Assembly: GCA_003859965.1 (NCBI GenBank)
Contig: RQYR01000010.1
Location: forward strand, 43,157 to 107,156
Length of the DNA: 64,000 nt
Direction of reading: 5' to 3'
DNA from: Comamonadaceae bacterium OH2545_COT-014
GTDB taxonomy: Bacteria; Pseudomonadota; Gammaproteobacteria; Burkholderiales; Burkholderiaceae_C
In this document: in pieces, positions 18,691-26,542 of the stretch
Layout of the letters: every line of letters begins with the position of its first letter
Numbering within the stretch: position 1 is the stretch's first letter
The notes under the pieces: generated by a model
What the model saw: the letters and a program-made list of their open reading frames with translations, nothing else
The model's database searches: none
What the model was told of the DNA's origin: nothing
Translations under genes and position numbers: made by a program

Positions 18691-19716
18691 ATGAACAGCA
18701 AGACCATCCGGCACTGGGCCGCCCATGCGGCGCTCTTTCTGAGCGCGGCCGCCAATGCCCAGACCTACGTCTGGGACATGCCCAACGAATACCCCGCCAC
18801 CTCGGTGCAGGGCATGGGGGACAAGCACTTCGCCGAGCTGCTGAAGGCCAAGACCCAGGGCGACATCAAGATCGTGCACCACTTCGGCGCCGCCCTGGGC
18901 TTTCGTTCCAAGGACCAGCTGGACGCGGTGGCCGACGGCGCCGTCGTGATCGCCAATACCTTCGTGCCGCCGCTGGGCGGCATCAATCCCATCTTCCTGC
19001 TGTCGTCGCTGCCCTTTCTCGTCTCCAACGCGAAAGAGGCGCAGACGCTGTACGAGGTGGCGCGCCCCTACTACGACAAGGCGCTGGCGCGCTACAACCA
19101 GAAGCTGCTGTACGCCTCGCCCTGGCCCGCCAGCGGCCTGTGGGGCGCGCGCGCCTACGGCGCGCCCGAGGCCATCAAGGGCTTGAAGATGCGCACCTAC
19201 GACCCCAATGGCACCCTGGTATTCAAGGCGGCGGGCGCGGCGCCGGTGCAGCTGAGCTGGGCCGACATCGTGCCGCAGCTGACCACCGGCGGCATCGAAG
19301 GCGTGCTGACTTCGATCGAGTCGGGTCTGAGCGCCAGCTTCAACGACTATGCCAAGCACTTCACCGCACTGAACTACGACACCACCATCAACATGGTGAC
19401 CATGAACCTTGATGCCTGGAACAAGCTGCCGGAGGAGAGGAAGAAAGCAGTGCTCGCGGCCGCGCAGGAGACGGAGCAGTACCTCTGGCGCAACCTGGAC
19501 GGCGTCATCAAGAAAAACTACGAGATCGCGGCCCAGCGCGGCGTCAAGATCACGGACAAGATCGACGAGGGCTTTCGCCAGGGCCTGCAAAAGCAGGCCG
19601 AGCCGGTCATCGCCGCCTGGGTCAAGCGCGCCGGCAAGGACGGGCAGATGGTGATCGACCAGTACCGCGTGCGGCTCAAGGCCGCGCCATCCGGTACCGC
19701 CCAGGGCGCGAACTGA
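18691..19716 (+). CDS. dctP: TRAP transporter solute-binding protein (DctP family), second set
   Basis: A 341-residue periplasmic binding protein with a Sec-type signal (HWAAHAALFLSAAANAQT). The DctP body shows GMGDKHFAELLKAKTQGDI, the PFLVSN hinge area, and WADIVPQLTTGGIEGVLTS, the region that holds the substrate-binding loop. AGGAGACAACAG before the ATG at 18691 supports the start. It belongs to the catabolic cluster, so its ligand is likely the cluster's starting compound. It differs clearly from the DctP at 4610. Confidence 0.9.
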   Translation: MNSKTIRHWAAHAALFLSAAANAQTYVWDMPNEYPATSVQGMGDKHFAELLKAKTQGDIKIVHHFGAALGFRSKDQLDAVADGAVVIANTFVPPLGGINPIFLLSSLPFLVSNAKEAQTLYEVARPYYDKALARYNQKLLYASPWPASGLWGARAYGAPEAIKGLKMRTYDPNGTLVFKAAGAAPVQLSWADIVPQLTTGGIEGVLTSIESGLSASFNDYAKHFTALNYDTTINMVTMNLDAWNKLPEERKKAVLAAAQETEQYLWRNLDGVIKKNYEIAAQRGVKITDKIDEGFRQGLQKQAEPVIAAWVKRAGKDGQMVIDQYRVRLKAAPSGTAQGAN

Positions 19717-19719
19717 GCC

Positions 19720-20244
19720 ATGCGCGGCTTTCTATCGCTGGTGGCGCTAATCACCCGCGCGGGCGCGGTCATGGCGGCGCTGGTCATCGCCGCCATGGTA
19801 GGCCACATCCTGCTGGAGATCGTGCTGCGCGCGGCCTTCGACCGCTCGACCTACGTGCTGGACGAGTTCGTCGGCTATGGCGTGGCGGCCAGCACCTTCC
19901 TGGGACTGGGCCACGCGCTGGAGCGCGGTTCGCTGATACGGGTCAACCTGCTGCTTCCGCGCGTGCGCCACCGCAAGCTGCGCCAAGGGCTGGAGCTGCT
20001 TTGCGTGACGGCCTGCTTCGCCGTCTTCGCCCTGGTCTGGTGGAGCTTCTGCAAGAGCGTCACGCGCCACTGGGCGCGCGGCTCAGTCAGCGAAACCATG
20101 GCGCAGGTGCCGCTTTGGGTGCCCGAGGGACTGCTGCTGCTCGGGCTGTCGATATTCATGCTGCAACTGCTGGCCTATGCGCTCAGGGTCGTGTGCGGCC
20201 AGCCCATGCTTGGCGAGCGCGTGGAATCCGAAACAAGCGAATAA
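19720..20244 (+). CDS. dctQ: TRAP transporter small permease (DctQ family), second set
   Basis: A 174-residue protein with four hydrophobic spans (around residues 12-32, 46-64, 88-108 and 135-158). The central YVLDEFVGYGVAASTFLGLGHALERG is typical of DctQ. The start lies 3 bases after the dctP stop. It forms the membrane complex with the following DctM. Confidence 0.88.
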   Translation: MRGFLSLVALITRAGAVMAALVIAAMVGHILLEIVLRAAFDRSTYVLDEFVGYGVAASTFLGLGHALERGSLIRVNLLLPRVRHRKLRQGLELLCVTACFAVFALVWWSFCKSVTRHWARGSVSETMAQVPLWVPEGLLLLGLSIFMLQLLAYALRVVCGQPMLGERVESETSE

Positions 20245-20256
20245 GGGGAATAAACC

Positions 20257-21567
20257 ATGGAAGCATTCGCTGTGGCGGTAGCCGTACTGGCCATGATCTT
20301 CATCACGCTGGGTCTAGGCGTCTGGGTTTTTGCCGGCCTGCTGCTGGTGGCCGTGGCCAGCCTTCTCTGCATCGCCGGCTTTTCGGTGGATCGCATTGGC
20401 GTCATCGTCAAATCCATCGTGTGGAAAAGCGCCAGCACCTGGGAGCTGGCGGCCATCCCGCTGTTTCTGTGGATGGGCGAGATCATCTTCCGCTCGGACA
20501 TTTCCGAACGTCTGTTTCGCGGGCTGGCGCCACTGGTGGAGTGGCTGCCCGGGCGGCTGCTGCATACCAACGTGATGGGCTGCACGCTGTTCGCCGCCGT
20601 CAGCGGCTCCACCTCGGCGACCACGGCCACGGTGGGCAAGATCACCACCACGGCGCTGCGCGAGCGCGGCTATGACAGCCAGCTCTCGCTGGGTTCGCTG
20701 GCCGGTGCGGGCAGTCTGGGACTGCTGATCCCGCCCTCGATCATCATGATCATCTACGGGGTGCTGGCTGAGGTCTCCATTGCCAAGCTGTTCGCGGCCG
20801 GGGTGGCGCCGGGGCTGCTGGTGGCGGCGATCTTCTCCACCTACATCATGGTGCGCTGCGCGCTGCGGCCCGAGCTGGCGCCCGCCAGCGGCGGCCGCGT
20901 GACGCTGCCGCAGCTGCTGCGCGCCGTGGCCGATTTGCTGCCCATCGGCGTGCTGATCGTGACCGTGCTGGGCGGCATCTACTCGGGCATCGTCACCCCA
21001 TCGGAGGCGGCCGCCGTGGGCGTGTTCGCGGCCGTCGTGCTGACCGCCCTGCTGGGGCGGCTGAGCTGGGCGGTGCTGAGCGAGTCGCTGATGGCGGCGG
21101 TGCGCACCTCGTGCATGGTGTGCTCCATCCTGGTCAGCGCGGCCGTGCTCTCGACCGCGATCGGCTACATGCACATTCCGGCCGGTCTAACGCAGGGCAT
21201 CGCGGCACTGGAGCTGCCGCCGTACGCGCTGCTGTTTCTGGTGGCGCTGCTCTACATCGTGCTGGGCCTGTTTCTGGATGGCATCTCGATCGTGGTGATG
21301 AGCCTGCCGGTGACGCTGCCCATCATCGTGCAGGCGGGCTTCGATCCAGTGTGGTTCGGCGTCTTCCTGGTGCTGATGGTGGAGCTGGGGCAGGTCACGC
21401 CGCCGGTGGGCTTCAACCTGTTCGTGCTGCAAGGCATCACCGGCGCCAGCCTGAGCACGGTGGTGTACGCGGCGCTGCCCTTCTTCCTGCTGATGTGCCT
21501 GGCGGTCGTGCTCATCAGCGTGATGCCCTCGATCGTGCTGTACCTGCCCTCCCTGCTGACGCAGTAG
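20257..21567 (+). CDS. dctM: TRAP transporter large permease (DctM family), second set
   Basis: A 436-residue polytopic protein. The DctM hallmarks include LFAAVSGSTSATTATVGKIT, GAGSLGLLIPPSIIMIIYGV, and the closing LVMVELGQVTPPVGFNLFVL. It completes a DctPQM importer encoded within the catabolic cluster. It follows dctQ by 12 bases, with AAGGGGAATAA as ribosome site. Confidence 0.92.
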   Translation: MEAFAVAVAVLAMIFITLGLGVWVFAGLLLVAVASLLCIAGFSVDRIGVIVKSIVWKSASTWELAAIPLFLWMGEIIFRSDISERLFRGLAPLVEWLPGRLLHTNVMGCTLFAAVSGSTSATTATVGKITTTALRERGYDSQLSLGSLAGAGSLGLLIPPSIIMIIYGVLAEVSIAKLFAAGVAPGLLVAAIFSTYIMVRCALRPELAPASGGRVTLPQLLRAVADLLPIGVLIVTVLGGIYSGIVTPSEAAAVGVFAAVVLTALLGRLSWAVLSESLMAAVRTSCMVCSILVSAAVLSTAIGYMHIPAGLTQGIAALELPPYALLFLVALLYIVLGLFLDGISIVVMSLPVTLPIIVQAGFDPVWFGVFLVLMVELGQVTPPVGFNLFVLQGITGASLSTVVYAALPFFLLMCLAVVLISVMPSIVLYLPSLLTQ

Positions 21568-21607
21568 CGACGCAGCAGAGGGCCGGAGAAGAAAAGGAAA
21601 CCCGACG

Positions 21608-22027
21608 ATGAAATTTCTGCACGCCATGGTGAGGACGGCCGATCCCCAAGCTTCCCTTCGCTTTTACTGCGACACCCTCGGGCTGGTGCTGCTGCGCCAG
21701 CGCGAGTCGGCGCAGGGGCGCTTTACCAACTACTACCTGGCCGCGCCGGGCCAGCCCGAGGTGCAGCTGGAGCTGACCCACAACTGGACGCCCGAGAACT
21801 ACGCCGGCGGCCGCAATTTCGGCCACCTGGCCTTCGGCGTGGACGACATCTACGCCAGCTGCGAGCGCCTGCGGGCCCATGGGGTTGTCATCAACCGGCC
21901 CCCGCGCGACGGCTGGATGGCCTTCGTGCGCTCGCCCGAGCAGATATCGATCGAGCTGCTGCAAAACGGCGATCCCCTGCCGCCGTGCCAGCCCTGGACG
22001 GACATGCCTAACACGGGCAGTTGGTGA
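21608..22027 (+). CDS. glyoxalase-I-like VOC metalloprotein
   Basis: A 139-residue VOC-fold protein very like lactoylglutathione lyase GloA. It starts MKFLHAMVRT, and the four metal ligands can be placed at His5, Glu55 (QLELTHNW), His73 (FGHLAFGV) and Glu116 (SIELLQ). GloA detoxifies methylglyoxal, but the same fold also serves as isomerase or extradiol dioxygenase. Its place at the end of a catabolic operon, between dctM and the LysR gene, suggests a pathway step or protection from a reactive aldehyde intermediate. Confidence 0.85.
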   Translation: MKFLHAMVRTADPQASLRFYCDTLGLVLLRQRESAQGRFTNYYLAAPGQPEVQLELTHNWTPENYAGGRNFGHLAFGVDDIYASCERLRAHGVVINRPPRDGWMAFVRSPEQISIELLQNGDPLPPCQPWTDMPNTGSW

Positions 22028-22147
22028 GGCCTGCATGTAGCGAAGCGACAGCGGTGCTCGCGCAGAATCCCGCACGATCACCGGGTGGCTCCTCGCCATG
22101 CCTAATTGATTGATCCCGCGAACCTGGGAGGGAGGCAGTCACGATAT

Positions 22148-23077
22148 ATGCGGTACACCTTCAAGCAGCTCGAATATTTCGTCGCGGTCGCCGAGTGCGG
22201 AACTATTGCCGGCGCGGCGGAAAAGGTACACGTCTCGCCGCCCTCAATCTCGGTAGCCATTGCCCATTTAGAAGAGGCACTTGAGTTACGGCTGTTCATA
22301 CGCCAGCACCACGGCCTGCAGCTGACTGAGTCTGGGGAACAAATTCTGGGTCACACACGTGCCCTACTTGAAAAAGCACGCAGCCTGCAGAGCTTCAGCG
22401 GACTGGTTGAAGGAGAGCTGCGTGGCAAAGTTACACTGGGCTCCTTCATCACGCTGGCACCTCAGATACTGCCTGAAATCTGCCGTAGCTTCGCCAACCA
22501 ACACCCAGGCGTCAGCATTGAGCTGATGGAAGCCAGCCAGGATCAGCTGATCGGCCACCTGCGCCGCGGTATCGTCGATCTGGCCATCACCTACGAGATG
22601 CACATTCCGCAGGACCTGTGGTTCGAGCCGCTGGTGGGCCTGCCGCCGCTGGTGATGCTGGACGCCGGGCACCGCCTGGCGGGCATGGCGGCCATCGACA
22701 TGAAGGAGCTCGAAGGCGACCCCTACATCCTGCTGGATCTGCCCATCAGCCGCGATTACTTTCTCTCGATCTTCGAGAAATCGGGCGTGTCGCCCAACGT
22801 GCGCATGAAGACCACGCACTTCGAGGTGGTGCGCTCAATGGTAGCCAACGGCATCGGTGTGTCGATCAGCGTCGTGCGCCCGGTCAACAACGCTGCACTC
22901 GACGGCAAGCCCATCGTCTGCGTGCCCATCGCCAACCCGCTGCCCATGCTCAACGTGGGCGTGCTGTCGCGGCGTTCGGGTTTCAGCCCGCTGGTTTCGT
23001 GCCTAAAAAAGCAGATCCAGCAGCTCATCACTGCTCACGGCGTACCGGGTATGGCACCCTTGCCCCGGTTTGACTAA
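22148..23077 (+). CDS. LysR-family transcriptional regulator
   Basis: A 309-residue regulator. The N-terminal helix-turn-helix reads YFVAVAECGTIAGAAEKVHV, then SPPSISVAIAHLEEALELRLF. The remainder is the two-lobed effector domain (GKVTLGSFITLAPQILPEI at about residues 90-110). ATG 22148 follows a purine-rich GGGAGGGAGG and fits the family start. It is the last gene of the catabolic cluster and the obvious candidate to control it in response to the substrate. It is transcribed in the same direction as the genes it may regulate, which is less common for LysR proteins. Confidence 0.9.
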   Translation: MRYTFKQLEYFVAVAECGTIAGAAEKVHVSPPSISVAIAHLEEALELRLFIRQHHGLQLTESGEQILGHTRALLEKARSLQSFSGLVEGELRGKVTLGSFITLAPQILPEICRSFANQHPGVSIELMEASQDQLIGHLRRGIVDLAITYEMHIPQDLWFEPLVGLPPLVMLDAGHRLAGMAAIDMKELEGDPYILLDLPISRDYFLSIFEKSGVSPNVRMKTTHFEVVRSMVANGIGVSISVVRPVNNAALDGKPIVCVPIANPLPMLNVGVLSRRSGFSPLVSCLKKQIQQLITAHGVPGMAPLPRFD

Positions 23078-23080
23078 AAA

Positions 23081-23185
23081 TGCTCTCAGAACCTGTTCGA
23101 TAGGAACCGCCTATTTGATCGAGAACTTCTGTGCGCGCCTGAAGTAATACCGCATCTTCACCACGCGCCGCAACAAGACGACGCT
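23081..23185 (+). pseudogene. IS5-type transposase remnant with internal stop
   Basis: In frame from about 23118 the plus strand reads IENFCARLK, a stop (TAA), then YRIFTTRRNKT. This resembles the C-terminal IENFFCKLKQYRAIATRYDKT-like region of IS5-family transposases, with the Gln codon turned into a stop. The sequence CTCAGAACCTGTTC at 23084-23097 resembles an IS end and recurs in variant form at 29221. Only a fragment of the element remains. Confidence 0.55.
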
Positions 23186-23340
23186 GTTTGCCGTTCTTGT
23201 TGTACAGGCGGATATAGCGCATGAGCTTTTTGAGCAGGTCTCTGGTGCTGGTGAACACGCCTCGGGCGATGGCCTCGGGCTGGATGCGGGCGAACCTGCT
23301 TTCGAGCAGGTTCAGCCATGACGAATAGGTTGCCCCGCAT
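23160..23340 (-). pseudogene. IS630-type transposase C-terminal remnant
   Basis: On the minus strand, TYSSWLNLLESRFARIQPEA continues into IARGVFTSTRDLLKKLMRYI and RLYNKN. This is the conserved C-terminal block of IS630-family transposases. There is no start and no DDE core. The match fades at about 23185, where it meets the IS5-type fragment on the other strand. Nothing certain is seen from 23340 to the hydrolase start at 23542. Confidence 0.6.
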
Positions 23341-23541
23341 GGTTTCGCCTGCCCTACTTCCGCGCCCGGCGGGCTGCCGTGTCACATACTACAGGTGCGT
23401 GGTGCCCCTGCCGTCCCGCACGAAGCATCAACAGGCTGTAGGTGCGCGCTCTCATGGCGAGTTCGGCAACTCCGGCTCTGTCTGCGCCGTACGCCCTGGC
23501 CATGCGTCTTGCCATGAACGGGCCGAACACGCCCTGCCGCC

Positions 23542-24318
23542 ATGACCGATTCACGGACTGCCTGCCCTTCGCCTGAAACCTCTGACACACGCCCACGGCT
23601 CATCCTGCTGCACGGCACGCGCCTCAATGGCGCGCAGTGGGCGGCCTATGGGCCTGCGCTGGCCAGCGTGGCCGAAGTGGTTGCGCCCGATCTGCCCGGC
23701 CATGGCCAGCGCGCGGGCGAGCCGTTTTCTCTGGCCCGCACCGTGGCTGACGTGGCCGCGCTGGCCGACAAAGCGGGCACGCGGCCCGTGCTGCTGGGCG
23801 GCCATTCGCTGGGCGGCTACGCCGCCATGTGCTATGCCCAGCGCCACCCGCGGCGGCTGGCGGGGCTGGCGCTGATTGGCTGCGCGGCCGAACCGCGCGG
23901 CGCAGGCGCCTGGCTGTACCGCCAGGTGGCCCGCTTGTGGGAAGCCGCCGGGCCCGAAGGCATGGCGCGGCTGGATCACCTGTATTTCAGCCGCGCTGCG
24001 CACGCCCCCACCTGGGCCGCCGTGCAAGCGCGCGGCGGCCAGTTCCGGCAGATTCGCGCCGCCTGGGGCGAGGTCATGCGCCAGTGCAGCGCGCAGCAGT
24101 TGCGCCACGTCAGCTGCCCGGTGCTGGTCATGGGGGGCGGGTGGGACCAACTCCACATTCACGCCCGGCGCTTTGCCGCCGCCGCCCCATGCGGGCAGGT
24201 GTTCACCCAGCCACGGCGCGGCCACCTCTGGCCACTGACGCACCCGGTAGAAGTGGCCACCGCGCTGCGCCACTGGATAGAGCGCCTGCCCCTGGCGCCC
24301 GCCAGCGGCCAGCCCTGA
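23542..24318 (+). CDS. alpha/beta-fold hydrolase
   Basis: A 258-residue esterase-like protein. The oxyanion-hole motif is LLHGTRLNG, the nucleophile elbow is GGHSLGGYAA with Ser near residue 93, and a C-terminal catalytic His is likely in RRGHLWPL, with Asp in GGGWDQLH. No signal peptide is seen. The substrate is unknown. It stands alone between the transposase remnants and recJ, so it is not clearly part of the catabolic cluster upstream. Confidence 0.85.
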   Translation: MTDSRTACPSPETSDTRPRLILLHGTRLNGAQWAAYGPALASVAEVVAPDLPGHGQRAGEPFSLARTVADVAALADKAGTRPVLLGGHSLGGYAAMCYAQRHPRRLAGLALIGCAAEPRGAGAWLYRQVARLWEAAGPEGMARLDHLYFSRAAHAPTWAAVQARGGQFRQIRAAWGEVMRQCSAQQLRHVSCPVLVMGGGWDQLHIHARRFAAAAPCGQVFTQPRRGHLWPLTHPVEVATALRHWIERLPLAPASGQP

Positions 24319-24503
24319 GTTTGTGGGCGGCTCAGGCGCAGCCTGGCCCTGCTGCGCTCCGCGGCCGCGCCTATAGTCTCCGTCCACGTGCGCCTATGCG
24401 TTGTCGCCAACCACCTTCTTGCCTGCAAGCCCCTCCTCTTTTCAGCCCTGCCGCTTTCACGTTGATTCGACCGCCAAGGCACACCCATCAAGCGCTGAAC
24501 GCT

Positions 24504-26225
24504 ATGAAAATAGAAGTAAGAGATGTTCCTCCCCGTGCCGCCTGGGCGCTGGAGCAAGCCGGCGTGCATCCGCTGCTGGCGCGCCTGTTCGCCGCGCGCG
24601 GCGTCACCCAGGCCGGCGAGCTGGACGAGGGCTTACCGCGCCTGCTGCCCCCCGCCGCCCTGCACGGCGCCCCGCAAGCCGCCCGCTTGCTGGCCGATGC
24701 CATCGCCGCTGGTCAGCGCATCTGCGTCGTGGCCGACTACGACTGCGACGGCGCCACCGCCTGCGCCGTCGCCCTGCGCGGCCTGAAACTGCTGGGCGCG
24801 CCGCGCCTGGACTACCTGGTGCCCGACCGCGTGATCGATGGCTACGGCCTCACCCCTTCGATCGCCGAGCGCGTGGCCGCGCGCGGCGCCGATCTGCTCG
24901 TCACCGTGGACAACGGCATCGCCAGCGTGGAAGGCGTGGCCGCCGCGCGCGCGCTGGGCCTGCAAGTGCTGGTGACCGACCACCACCTGCCCGGCAACGC
25001 GCTGCCCGATGCCCACGCCATCGTTAACCCCAACCAGCCCGGCTGCGCGTTCGAGAGCAAAAGTCTGGCGGGCGTAGGCGTCATGTTCTACGTGCTGCTG
25101 GCCCTGCGCGCCGAGCTGCGCGCACGCGGCGCCTTCGACGCCGCCACGCAGCCCCGGCTGGACAGCCTGCTGCCCCTGGTCGCCCTGGGCACCGTGGCCG
25201 ACGTGGTGCGGCTGGACGCCAACAACCGCCGCCTGGTGGCGCAAGGCCTCAAGCGCATCCGCGCCGGCCACATGCCCGCCGGCCTGGCCGCGCTGCTGAC
25301 CGTGGCCGGTCGCGAACCGGCCCGCGCCAGCACCTTCGACTTCGGCTTTGCCCTGGGCCCGCGCATCAACGCCGCTGGCCGCCTGGCCGACATGACGCTG
25401 GGCATCGAGCTGCTGCTCACCGACGATGCCGCCCGCGCCAACGAGCTGGCGCGCACGCTCGACGGCATCAACCGCGAGCGGCGCGACATTGAAGGCAACA
25501 TGCGCGAACAAGCCCTGCTGCGCGTGCAAGGCTTGTTCGACCCCGCTCAGGCTCTGCCCCCCGCGCTCAGCGTGTTCGACGACAGCTTTCACGAAGGCGT
25601 GGCGGGCATCGTCGCCTCACGCCTGAAAGACCAGTGGCACCGCCCCGCCTTCGTCTTTGCCGCCAGCGGCGCGCCCGGCAAGGCGGGCGAGCTGAAAGGC
25701 TCGGGCCGCTCCATCCCCGGCTTTCACCTGCGCGATGCGCTGGACCTGGTGGCCAAGCGTCACCCCGGCGTGCTCCTCAAATTCGGCGGCCACGCCATGG
25801 CCGCCGGCTGCACCATCGCGCGTGAGCAGTTTTCCCTTTTTACCCAAGCCTTCGAGCAGGTGGCGCGCGAATGGCTGGACGAAGCCACCCTCACCCGCCG
25901 CCTAGAAACCGACGGCCCCCTGCCCCCCGAATACCGCCGCCCCGACCTCATCGACACCCTGCACCGCGAAGTGTGGGGCCAGGGCTTTGCCCCCCCGGTG
26001 TTCAGCGAAGACGTGCAGGTCATCAGCCAGCGCCTGGTAGGCGAGAAACACCTGGCCCTGAAGTTGCGCCACCATGGCGACGTGGTGGACGCCATCTGGT
26101 TCGGCCACACCGCCCCGTTGCCCGCCCGCGCCCGCCTGGCCTACCGCCTCGAAGCCGACGAATGGCAGGGCGTGCGCCGCGTGCGCTTCGTGGTGGAAGG
26201 CGCCGAAGACGATGAAGGGCTTTAA
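24504..26225 (+). CDS. recJ: single-stranded-DNA-specific 5'-3' exonuclease RecJ
   Basis: A 573-residue DHH-family nuclease used in recombination and mismatch repair. Motif I is VVADYDCDGATA, motif II has VTVDNGIAS, motif III is VTDHHLPG, and motif IV includes GTVADVV. The later DHHA1 part has KGSGRSIPGFHL and LKFGGHAMAAGCTI. Length fits bacterial RecJ. The ATG at 24504 matches the family N-terminus. The long in-frame extension upstream is ignored. A TATAGT at 24372-24377 may be its -10 box. Confidence 0.95.
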   Translation: MKIEVRDVPPRAAWALEQAGVHPLLARLFAARGVTQAGELDEGLPRLLPPAALHGAPQAARLLADAIAAGQRICVVADYDCDGATACAVALRGLKLLGAPRLDYLVPDRVIDGYGLTPSIAERVAARGADLLVTVDNGIASVEGVAAARALGLQVLVTDHHLPGNALPDAHAIVNPNQPGCAFESKSLAGVGVMFYVLLALRAELRARGAFDAATQPRLDSLLPLVALGTVADVVRLDANNRRLVAQGLKRIRAGHMPAGLAALLTVAGREPARASTFDFGFALGPRINAAGRLADMTLGIELLLTDDAARANELARTLDGINRERRDIEGNMREQALLRVQGLFDPAQALPPALSVFDDSFHEGVAGIVASRLKDQWHRPAFVFAASGAPGKAGELKGSGRSIPGFHLRDALDLVAKRHPGVLLKFGGHAMAAGCTIAREQFSLFTQAFEQVAREWLDEATLTRRLETDGPLPPEYRRPDLIDTLHREVWGQGFAPPVFSEDVQVISQRLVGEKHLALKLRHHGDVVDAIWFGHTAPLPARARLAYRLEADEWQGVRRVRFVVEGAEDDEGL

Positions 26226-26542
26226 AGCGTCCGCGACGCGCCATCTCGCCACTGCCAGACCATCAACCGCATCGCGGTAAGGCCAGACACCTGAATTGCC
26301 CATGTGCCACTGGCGTCAAGGCAAACCACGGACACCCTGGCTGCCAGCCAGTGAGAAACCACCTTGCTGCCCGGGGCAGAGTCTGCCCATGATTTTTTGA
26401 CGCTCGCCCTGATGGGCTGCCGGTGAAGATGCCGCAAAAAAGGCCTTGAAGGGGCCAACGCCCTTCAAGGCCTTGCGGCTTGCCTGGGTCCGCAGCTCAA
26501 CCGTGCAATGCCCCCAGCCGGCTGCTGCCTGCCTGGGCAGCC
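26226..26542. other. gap between convergent recJ and secreted-protein genes
   Basis: No gene is supported. The only clear element is the terminator at 26436-26473, listed separately. Confidence 0.6.
26436..26473 (-). terminator. terminator of the 821-aa secreted protein gene
   Basis: Perfect 11-base stem GCCTTGAAGGG (26443-26453) with CCCTTCAAGGC (26461-26471). On the minus strand it is followed by CTTTTTTGC. It lies about 70 bases downstream of the stop codon at 26543. Confidence 0.85.
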
